Source of the DNA: Symsagittifera roscoffensis
Lineage: Eukaryota; Xenacoelomorpha; Acoela; Convolutidae
NCBI RefSeq assembly: GCF_963678635.1
Contig: NC_087070.1
Location: 53,980,617 to 54,044,616, forward strand
Direction of reading: 5' to 3'
DNA length: 64,000 bases
The position numbers and the translations under genes are program-made. The first letter of the stretch is position 1. Each line of letters starts with the position of its first letter. Shown one piece after another: positions 38,001 to 50,000 of the stretch. The notes beneath the pieces are model-generated. The model was not told the DNA's origin and searched no databases. It worked only from the letters and a program-made list of their open reading frames with translations.

Positions 38001-41000
38001 TTGAGTGATTGCATTAATGTGGGATATGGGGTAAGAAGGTAATATTTATCTTCATCAGGGTTCAGTTGAACTACATTGTGGCTATTTTCTGATCCACATG
38101 GGACTGCGGTATCCCAAAAATAGGTTCGTCTTGAAAGCGTGTCAACGAAATGTACTTTATTTTTATAAAAGATAGGGATTCTTTTATAGCATCGTTTATC
38201 TTCAAAAACATATAGTGGTGATACTTTTTTGGTACAGGTATAAAACCATAAAATGTTTCCTTCATAGTCTAAAAAATTTGATCTATTTCCTGATAGTAAA
38301 TATCCTGCGTAGGGTATTTTTAATACTGCTAGTGCAAGTGATTGTAGGATTTGTGTCCTTTCTAATTCGCATAGTTGGTGAAGTGTTTCTAATTCGGAGA
38401 GTGACATTTCTTGAAAAATTCGGCTAATTGTGTAGTCTAATTTCATATCTAGGTGAATATCATAGTGGATGTTACCGAAATATGTACTATTCATTAGTGA
38501 TAGTTCTTGTAAACGTGTGCTTCTAGTGTTATGGGGCTTTAGATGTCCACCAGGTTGACCTTTACTTTTTTGAAAATTAATTGGTATATATGATGTTCCT
38601 TCGTTTATAGGATGACTTGTGGCGTATGAGTCGATTTTTACTTTTCCAGTGGTCATGTCGAATCCTTGTTCGTATTCAACTAATATCTCGGAGTATTGTG
38701 TTTTGTGAAGTGGATTTCTGTATTTACATGCAAGTTCTGTCTCTTGATATATTTGAAAACGTGTCAATTTATTTTCTATATTGTGTATGTTTCTAAAATT
38801 TGAACTTTGTCTTCGTGATGGATGGACTTGTTCATATGGAATTGATTGTATAAAATATTTTTCGTGAAATTTTATCATACGTGCGTGTATTTTTGCTACT
38901 TGAAATGTTGTACATGTGTCTTCGGGGAACCAATCAATTGTTGCTTGTGTTCGTGTTGTAGGGTCACAATAGCCTTGATCGTTTTTACAAGGTAATCTAA
39001 TTCCTTGATAGATCATGGTGTTGTCAGATAAATCGCATGTGAGTTGTATTTTTTCGAGTTGTATTTTCCAATCGAAAAACATGATTTCTTGATATCCTTT
39101 ATGTTTTGTGTCTGCTTTGCAGTTTGATGGGTCATTTATACCAATGTGTGGTATCCAGTGTTTATCGTGTATATCATAAGTTAATCTTCCGTGTGCGCCG
39201 TTGTATGGGTATTTTTCATCTAATTTTATATGTCCTTGATATCTTTCAAGTTCTGCTTGATGTACAGAATCTGAAAAAACTTGGAAATATACTAATTTTC
39301 TATCTGTGTTTTTATTTCTTGTGATATTGAGTCTTAGTAACTCGTTTTTACAATCTTCGGGATTGAGATGTGAAAGTCGTTCGATATTACTCTGGTAGAA
39401 TGATTCGTGGTCAAGTCGGTTTTTATTTCCATTTGAGACTTGTGAACAATGTACTTTCTTTTCAGAAAATGTTGCTGTGAATTTATATCCTATAACTGTT
39501 GTTGCTCGGGCTTTTGAATAAAGTGTCGCTATTACATTTGTTGTTTCTATGGCTTGTGGTTCTGTTTCGCATTGTGATACTTGATTTATTGCATATTTGT
39601 GTAATGTTTTTGTTCGTTTTCTTCACAATCGTAATGTGTTACTAATAAATCTTGGGGTCCTGTGCGGGGGGAAGGGTTTATGTTTTCATTTGAGGTTATT
39701 AGAAAAAGGAGTTGGAGAAAAATTAAAATTTTTAGAATATACATGTGTATGACAATCCTGAGTATGGGTTATAAAATGTGATGTAACCAATTGTCTTTTT
39801 GGTATATCTGTCGTATTTGTATATCACTTCAGTTGTTATAAACGGTGGTGGTAGGGATTGAGCTGTTATATTTGGTGGGTTTAATGGATAGGGATGTTGA
39901 GTAATGTTGTTTAATTTAACCGTGATTTCGAATTTTAATTGTAGACTATTTTGTTGGAGTATTTGGATGTTATGATCACGAATGTCTTCGTGAATGTCTT
40001 GTCTATATTGTAGTCTATTTAGTGCCCAGTTGTGGAGTCGGTTACTTTCAGGGTGTTGTCCAAATAATGGTGGAGGCGCTGTGAATGTATTCCAGTCTAG
40101 TCTTAAAGGAATATTTGTTGATGATTGTTATCGATATCTAGCGTCGAGGTTATTTGGGAAATTTAAGTTAAAAGGCGGTGGTGAAATCTGACTGATTGAT
40201 GGTGTTGATGGTAGTGATAATGTTTCTGGTAGTGATGAGGATGTTGTCGTATCCGTAGAAATATCTATTGGATCATTGATTAAATTTGGTTCACCTTGTG
40301 TGAATGAATGTGTTGTCCAATATGGTAGTCGTGATGTTTGGTTTGTAGGGTTAAAGGGATTTTCACGTATTTGTTCAGATGTTGGTGTTGAACCTAAGTA
40401 ATCTGAGGGTAGGCTTGAGGTGCTACGTTGTGAAAGAAGCGTAGGGGTTTCTGGTAATATACCGATGGGGTTTTCTGGAGTACTTTGTGATGGGGATTGA
40501 GGTATATCAAAATGAACTCGGGGAGTTTCAATATTTCTGTTTCGTCGAGGATGTATAATTTGTCTATTTATTTCGACTGTATTTTGGTTTTGACTAGGAT
40601 TTCGTATTCTACTTAATTCTTGTGGTAGTGTTGGGTATAACTAATATGTTGGTTCGCTTAAAGGTGCTTGTCGTTGAACTGGTTCTAGCGGTTCAGATAA
40701 GCGAGCGTGTCGTTCTTCAAAGGTATATGGGTTATCTTGAAAAGAAATTCGTGTGGATGTTTGGGGGTTGTGGGTATTTGAAGATGGTGTTGGGTTATCT
40801 TGGGATGATGTCGGTGAAGACTGACTGAGTGATTGTTGGTTAGCAATTTTTGATGGCTTTTTATTTATTCTTTTAGTGGAAAAATTTATGTTTATTATAG
40901 TATTCTTCTAGAAAAAGAATTAGGAGGATTGTTGCTAATGCGAATGTGATGACTGCTTTCTTTATACATTTGCATATTGTCAAGATGAGGGATGATAGAA

Positions 41001-44000
41001 ATGTTATAAAAATTACAAACAGTAAGAAAATATCTGTTCTACTAAAAATGGTTCGTATCATTTAGATAAGTTTTGTGAATCGTACCTGTGGATATAGTCA
41101 ATAGCTTTTGAAAGCTGGAGGTATAGTTCAAATATGGAATAGAAAATTTAAAAAATATTGCAAAAAATGATTAAGATTATTACAAAAGATTCAAAGGTAT
41201 CAAAAAGAAATATGATTAAAAGTTTAAATATCGTTAAAAAGTTTATGAAAATGTTGAGTATTAAGTTGACTGGTCGAGAGAAGAGCATTTAAGAAATGGC
41301 TTCTTGATCGAATATTTTTTGTTGTTTGAGGCAAATTTCAAGTGTGGTCGGATTATTTATTGGTTTTTTGACAAGTGGGTTGAGTTTTGTGAAAAATTGT
41401 TGGGGGCGAATTTTATGGTGATCGGGAGGTCTTCTTTGTCTTTATTTTTATTTGTCAAGTGATCAGGGGTATTTTTGAGATTTTTATACTTTAGGCTAAT
41501 TAAATTGGTCGTTCTTTTACTTTGGGCTAATTTAACATATTTGTTTGGGGGGTATTTGAGATCGGAGTTGGGGAAATATTGTTGATCTTTGGGTTATTAG
41601 ATAAGGGAGGGTTATGATTATTATGGTGGTATTTATTTTAGTTGTCAAGTTGGAGTGGTTTGCTTATTTTTGACCTGGAGGTCGCAAAGTTATAGTTATA
41701 GATATGCCTGGAGTTTAATATCGTTCGTCTAGTTGGAAGGTGACGGATTGGATGAATCTTATTGGCTAATTTTGAACTAGAATCGTTGCTTGTTTGTCAG
41801 CATGTTATTTTGAAAAATGAAAGTTCATAATATTTCAGAGGTGCAAAGATTATGAAATATAAAATTAAAGCTGTTTTTGAAATTCGACTTTCTTTAATAT
41901 TTTAGATTGTGGGATGAATGTTTTATAATTTTTACGTGGTTGATTTCTAAGTCGTGATGACTCTCTATGTTCTGATTTGTCGATTTGTTCTTGGGGTATT
42001 ATTTTTTCTGTCAATTTTCTATTTTTTCTTTCTTTTTGAGGTATATTTTGATCTAGCTTTTTTGTATTGTTTTTTGTTGTGGTTGATTTTTTATTTTGGT
42101 TCTCGAGATGAATGTCATGTTGTTCCTTTGTTTCATTCTCCGTATGTGGGTTATTTTGAATAACTTTTAAACCTGTGAAAGAATATAATTGAGTTAGTTC
42201 GCGTAGTGCGTATTCTTTTGGGTAATAAGGTAATAGGTTGTTTCGGTGTTGAACAATTTCTTTTTTGTTTGAGTCGGTAATTTTATATGTGACATCAGTG
42301 GGTTTGGCAATTATTTGGTATGGTCCTTTTCGAAGGGGTTGTAATTTTTTAGAGATTCCTTTTTCAGTGTTAAAATTGGGTATTAAAACAAATGTTCCAA
42401 TTTTTAAATCGGAGGCTGGTGTAAAGCGTGAATTTTTTTGTTCATTAATGTTTTGTCTTTGTAACAACTTTTTTGTTACTTTTTGGTAAATTTCATTGTG
42501 TTTTTTATCTCTGTTTAAAATCCATTCGGTGTGTGTACCGGAGGCTAATTTAAGAACTTGTGGGTGATGAAAATGATCTTCATCGTGTGTATGTAAAGGT
42601 AAGTTGTAACAAATTGATTCTTTATTCGGTTGACAATAACTTTGTGCATTTTTATGAGAGTTTGCTGTAAACATAATTGGTTTGCGTGGCTTTTGATTAA
42701 AAACCATTTCATATGGTGACATTCCTAGAGTTGTCGTGATTTGTGAATTATATGCTAAGGGAAATAGTTTTACATCTGCTGACCATTCAGTGTATTTTGT
42801 GTCATTTCCATTGATGATACATCTAAGATATTCTTGTAGTGAACGGTTCATACCTTCGACTAAGCCGTTTGTCCAAGGTGCATGAGATGTACGTGGTTTG
42901 TGTTTGATGTTATATAAATGACATAATGTGATGATTTCGTTATTTATGAATTCTGTACCGTTATCTGTAACTAAAATTTCTGGTAGTCCAAATTTGGCTA
43001 TCCAGTGTTCATAGTGTTGTGTAAGCGTAATAAGCGTTACAATCGGGTACTGGGTTAAGTGCTACATAATGTGTAAATGCGTCAACAATTACCATAATGT
43101 AGGAGTTTCCTTCGGATGAGGGTGAAATTGGTCCTTTCGTATCAAATGAAATACGGTGGTTAAAGTACAAACTTTGTCCTTTAAAATCTTGTTTTTGTGC
43201 TATTTGTTTTTGATTTGGATAAGGTTTATTTAGCTGACATACTATACAATCATTGCATAGTACTTTTATCCAAATTGGTGCATTTGGAAAATAAACGTTT
43301 TGTATGAAATTTGATTATGTTTTCTCTGATCCAGAGTGTCCTTTAATATTTTGTGTATGTGAAATATTAAAAGCTATAAGAATCATACTTAGGGGGAGAC
43401 AGGGAACTGTAGATTCGTTTAAGTTGTATTCTAGAAGGTCTGTGTTTTCGTTAATTGTTGTTTTATTAAATTTTCGAAAATATCGGAGGAGTGTTTTATT
43501 TCCTAAAATAGTTGTATCTGCCTTGACGGGTTTAGTTTTATATTTGTGCCATGATTTTAGTTGTCTAATTACTGGGTCAAGATTTTGATATTGTTTCAAA
43601 GTAATAATTGTAATTTTATCTGTTGGGGGGAGAAAAATGTTTTCAATTTCTAATTTAGATAAAGGAATTGTATCAAGTGGGTCATGGAGGTCAAAAACTT
43701 GATTTATTGTGTATTTTGAATCGTTTGTTTGTGGTCCTGATAAATTTATTTTATCAGTTAGATTTTCTTTTTCAATTAATGGAAAAAGGTCTTTTTTATG
43801 CGAGTGTTGTTTTACTCTTTTTTGTTGGGTGTTATTTTTTATCCATTGTGAGTATGGAATTGGTTTGAAAGTTGATGTTCCAAGTAGATCAACTTCGTAG
43901 TGGTTATTTTTGCAATCTAAATAAAGTGGGAAGTGTTGTAGATTGTTTATCTGTGATTGTTCAACGTCAGTTTTTACTGCATATTTGCATTCTAGTCGGG

Positions 44001-47000
44001 GTGATGTTTCGTTTTCTGCAAGGTAAAATTTTATATTTTTGGGTATTTCAACTGTAGTTTTACGTGTAAGTAATTCAGGTGGTGTATTTCGACTTAAAGT
44101 GTCTGGTAATGCAAGATTCTTTCCTGCTGTCCAAACTATATGTAAGTTTGGGAATTTCATTAGAATTAATTGAAATCTATAAACTCGGTGATTTGGATTA
44201 GATTTTTGTGTAAAGAGAAAAATGATTGGTTTGTGATCTGTGAATAAAACTGTTGGATGTTTTGATCCAAGTATTAGAAATTCATATTCTGTTAGTGTAT
44301 ATATTATGGCTGTACATTCTCTCATTAGAGTTGAGAGTCGTAGCTCTGCTTGAGTGAATAATCGAGAATTTGCTGATATAAGGTTCATTTTGTTTGTACC
44401 ATTGTGTGATTGTAATAATGCTGCGCCGATGCCAAAATTCGAAGCATCGCACATTGCATAGAATGGTTGATTTGGATCTGGAATTGTATTCGAAATTTGT
44501 TCAGTTAAGAGTTTTTTAATTTCTTCAAATCGTGCTTGATGTTCTGTGTTCCATTCAAAATTATTTTGTTGTCTAAGTATATTATAGAAAGGTCTTAGGT
44601 ATAATTGCATTTTATAGACATATTTGCTTAAAAAATTTAACATTCCAAGGAATTCTTGGATTTTCTTTTTGTTTGTTGGTGGTTGGAGCTTTTGAATAGC
44701 ATCAATGCGTGATTTTAATGGATTGATTGTTTTTCTTTCTATATTATGTCCTAAGAATTTAACTCGTGTTAAAAAGAAGTGTGACTTGTCGGGAGCGGCC
44801 TTCAGATTTTCGTTCTGAAGTATTTTGTGATAGTGTTCTAAAACATTAAACATTTCTTCTTTTGTCTGTGATTGCATAAAAACATCGTCTAAGTAGGTGA
44901 TTGCGTTTTTCTTAAGTATTAGTGGTCGAAAAATTTTGCTCATAAAAGCTGAAAATGCTGCTGGTCCTATGGATATTCCATAGAATAGGCGGTTGAATTC
45001 ATATTGCTGATTTCCAATAACAAATTGTGTTAAGCGTCGCGATTGTTCATCTAGTGGCATTTGATTATATGCACTATTCATATCTGCGGTTGTAAAGTAT
45101 TTTCCGTTTATTTTTGTTAAAATAACTTGTATTGGTTCAATAGGCCAATTGCATTTTGATTCGTCTATTAGTGAATTAAGATATCTAGCGTCTAGAACTA
45201 TTTTTAATGATTCTTCTTTTGCTAGGATGATAACAGGGTTGATAAATGTGTTACCTTTTGGTTGTTCTTCTTTGTTTACCGGTGAAATTATATTATATTG
45301 TTCTAAAATATCGAGTAATCTGTTCACTATATCGTGTAAATGAATTGGTACTTTACTTGCTCTTTGTTTTTTGAAAACTGCGTCAGGTTTTAATGGGAGA
45401 TGTAGTGATGAACTGATTTTGCCAACATCAAATTTAGATGTTGCATAGACTGATGAATATTTTATTAGCTGTTTGGCTAATTTATCAAATTCGTCTTGTG
45501 TTATTTGTGAATGTTGGAAGTTAAACATTGTTAAAAATTTCTGTTGATTCTCTGTATAGTTATTTATGTTGAATGTAGGTTTGAAATATGGGGTTTTTGT
45601 GAAATAATCTGTATTTCTTTTTTCATTACTTATTATATTATTTATGGATAATTCTTCATTAAGAATTGTGGATTGACAAATATCTAATAATTGGAGTATA
45701 TTATTTACGCGGTATGCTTTTTCGTGTACTGGTGATATCGTAGCGTTGGTTTCGCAATAGCCTAAAAGTCCTAAAGGTAATGTTACTTGATAGGGTGTAT
45801 TGTTGTATACATGTAGAGAAATAATATCTGAATTCGAGTTTTTCAAATATTTTATGGATGAGATTGTGATTTTGAAAAAGTTATGGATAGGTTTGAATTC
45901 AAAATCTGACATATAGAGTTGTTGTCTATTTTGTTTTTTATCATATTGGTGAACTTGTTTTATTGAAAAATTATATATGTTTCCTGATAGTGGTTTCAGG
46001 TATTTTCTTTGTTGATTATATATCGGATAAAATTTTGAAAAGAATGGTGGTTGTTTATTTAATCTTTGAAAAAATGTTAGGGATGTGTCTTTTGTTTTTG
46101 TGTATTTATCTTTGATTAATATTTTACTATTCAAAATGTTGATTGTTGGTATATATTTAGAGATAAATGGTATTCCAATGATATTGTGTTTAATATCAGT
46201 GATATGAAATATTTGTTTAAATGGTTTATTTAAAATTTTATTTTGCTCTATTGTTCTTGTGGGGAGAAGAAATAACTGAATTTTTCCATAGTTTACCAAT
46301 GTTGATCCTTGTGCTGTTGCTAGTTTACTGGAGGTTTCAAGAGGCGTTAGTTTTGGGTGTAATGATTTTATCTCATTCCATGTGGGAATGAATGTTTATT
46401 ATGTTTGATTCTGCTCCTGAATCAATTAAAAAATCAATTTCAAGATCTGGTGGTTGAAATTCTTTGCTTCTTGGACTTTCTAAAAGAAATGGTATTGTCC
46501 AAATTTTTTCTTTGGGTTGTTCTTTTTGTATATTTTGATAGATGTGATTTGTATTCAAGCATTTTGTTTTATTATTTTCATTGGATTGATTTGTAGTGTT
46601 GATTTCGTTAGTTTCTTGTGCCGTTTGTGTAGAATGGATGGGTTCAATATAATAATTGTGAAGGAGTTCTAATTGATTTTCATATATATGTGATGAAAAA
46701 GGTTGTTCATATATAATAGGTTCGTAGTCATTTTCGACTGCTATCATATTGATGGAGATAGTGTTTCCTGTATCACTTTCTGAATCTGATGATTCACAGT
46801 TTATTTGATTTAGTTGTAGTTCGTTATTTCCTGTGTCATCAATAGCTGGGTGTCTGATGTTGTTTCTGGGTTTGATTGTACTTGATTAATATTTCTTTGA
46901 TGTTTAGGTGTACTACTTCTGTGGCGATTGTTAGAATTATTATAATGGTTATTATTCCTGTGTGGTGATTGGGAATAATTTCTATAACGGTTATTATAAC

Positions 47001-50000
47001 TTGAATGTCGATTTTGTGAATTATTTCGTGATCTGTTTTGATAATTATTGTTTGGTCGGTTATAGTTTGATCTATTATATGAGTTATTCCTTGATCGATT
47101 GCTCGGGTAATTCTGGTTTCGGCTGTTTGAATAACTTCTATTTCGATTATTGGAGTAGTTTCTATTTCTATTGTATGATGAGTTTCGTGATTGATTGTTT
47201 GGATAGTAATTATTCCTTGATTGGGAATTAGATCTAGAAACAAATTGTGTTGTATTTGAATTTGATCTGGAGTAGTTATTTCGACTATTTGGTCTATTGT
47301 AATGATTTTGTGACGAATTTTGTGTATTTCTTCGTTCTGGTGATCTTCCTCTATAACTTGAGTTATATGGTGATTGAGTTCTTGTGTAATTGGTATTGTT
47401 CGGAAGTGGTTTTCCTGAACTGTTGTTGCTATATACATTTTTGTTCGGTAGATTTTGATCTTTTTTCATGTACTGATAGAATGATTTATTTGGTTCCTTA
47501 TATTTTTGAGGTTTGTTTTGATTGTCCTGTTGTTTTTGTCTACATTCAGAAATGCTATGTCCGTATCGTCGGCAATAATTACACCATTTTTTGAAAGATG
47601 GTTTGCCTTTAAAGTTTGGGTGTTTTTCATAAATATTGAGTATTTCAGTGATTTTTTCAACGAGGTCTGTATCTGATTCCTGTATATTGTTGATATTTGT
47701 GGTATTTGTTTCAATTCGGTTAACATATTGTAATTTCAGATTTTCTGTTTCTTCAAGTTTCATTGTGATTTCCGCTTGCTCTAGTTTGTCTACTAGTTTT
47801 CGAAAATCTAAATCGGGCTCTCGAATTGAGGAGGGATGGGATGCTCTCTTTTTTATTGCTATTTTCCTTAATTGAGGTGTTAAGGTCATCATTAAGATTT
47901 CTGTCATTTTTGTGTTTTTGTAGTCGTGTGTATTTAGTGAGTATGCTTTTCGAACTAGTGTTTCAATACGTACTGCTAATTGTTTGATGGTTTCATTTGG
48001 TAATCTGCGAATTTCATTACATAAAACTCTTTGTTGTTGTTTGTTTCTTTCGGAGTCAAACATTTTTGAAAATTTTTGTGTAAATCTTTTCCAATTTGAT
48101 TTTATTTCTATAGGTAATACTGAAAACCATTTTTGGGCTGCGCCGTCTAGGGTTGTCTGTATCAACGCTGTGCGTCGATGTATCCAATTTTGATGTAGTG
48201 GCGTATTAATTGGTTCAGGTCCTATATTTAAAATTAAATTTGCTGTTACTGCATTTAAATAATCTTCTACAGAATATTCAGGGTCTGTTCCTGTGAATAC
48301 CATTAATGGTTTGTTTGATGTTATTGATGATCCACCCATAAGGTATGGATTCATTGTCATTTGTAATGATTCTGCTGCATTTGGCATTTGTGAAAAATTC
48401 GAAAGTTGATTTTTTGTTATTTCGTGTTGTTGAAGGTAATATGGAAGTGGTATTTCATTTTGCATTTGTGTTGGTTGATACGAGTGTGTAATCATTTGGT
48501 TTTGTGGCTGAATTGTTTGAAAAGATTGTGTATTTATTGGGTTTTGCATTTGCATTGGTTGTTGATTTTGTGTATCTGTTGGGTGTGGAGAAAAAATTCT
48601 ATGATATGTATACGGTTTTTGTACTCCTTGTCCACGATATTCTTGAGTGTATGGTGCAAATATATCTGGTTGTAAATAATCATCATCAGAGGATAAATAA
48701 TCCGTTTGATGAGATGCTTGCTTTTTATTTTTATTCTGTTGAAAGAATGGGTAATTTTCACTACGATCCTGTGGAGGATGTGAATTAGTTTGAAAATTTA
48801 CTGAGTTGGTTGTTGCCATTGGGTTATCCCAGTATCGAGATCTTATCTGATTATTATTATTTTTTCGTGGGGGATAGTTTGTTTTTGATGAATGTGCGTA
48901 ATTATAATTGTGTTCCGCAAAAGTGTTTCTTGTGAACGTTCTGCGTGTTTTTGACGGTATTGTCATGGGTCTATATGTTTGATAATCCATTTGTGAATAT
49001 TTTGGAGCAACCGAAGGTTTAACGGTTGATTGTAAGGTTACCTGTGCTTGTGAAGTGTTTGTATTTCTTGGTGTTGTTAAATTTGGACGTATTGGTGAAA
49101 TACTTTGTTGTGTAGTTGTTGTTGTTTGTACAATTTCTTCATTTATGAAGTGTGATGGTGTTTGAATATCTTGTTGAGTGAGGTTCCTAGTTCCATTAAG
49201 GTTTTCATTGTGTATGACGGTCGAGTTTAAGCTGTTATTTCGCGTATCGGGTAAAAATGTATTGTAGTTTAATGGTGTTGCATCAATTGTTAATGGTACT
49301 ACTCTTACATAATCTCTGGTATAAGATATTGTACTTATTGCTTGACTTGCAATTGATTGTGGGATATTTATAAATGCATAATGAGACCATTCGGGGTCCC
49401 AAACGTAGTCTGACTGTTCTGTGATGGCGGTATCATCGTTTGAATTTTGAGGTCTGAAATTTTTTCTTGCTTGTGAAATTAAATCTATATTATGTGTGAA
49501 ATAATCTATTATAAACCATGCCAAAATTTTTTGTAAGTCATGTTTTGTATGTTGTGAAACATCATCTTTAGTGAAATTTTCTTTAATTATATGTAGAAAA
49601 GTTGAAATTAGTGTGATTTCATGTCGTACTTTTATATGTTTGGATGTCTCTGTCGGTGAGACACTTGGGATTGGAATTTCGTTCTCTAATATTGAGATAT
49701 AACTATATATTATGGCAAAAACTTCATTAGTGAATATGGAGTTTGCTCTTTGTGAGTTATGATATTGTATGCTTTTTATGTATTCTGAGAATACTTTTGA
49801 AAATTCTAAATCAAGGTCGTCTGTTTGAATTACATATTTGCTGTGATTCGGGTTTGGTGAGGTGAATTCTATGGTGTAGATTCCGTAGTGTTGTGTCAAA
49901 TTACATATATCTTTCAGATAGTGATCAATAATTTGTCTTTTGATCTTTACATCTGGGAACTCTGCTTTACATGGGCTGATTCCGGGTTCAAATAAATTTA

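Noticed and set aside
46839-47438. 199-codon frame antiparallel to nothing, inside gag on the same strand
   Set aside because: It overlaps the Asn/Ser/Arg-rich gag tail in another frame. Its Ile/Thr/His bias is what that low-complexity DNA yields when frame-shifted.
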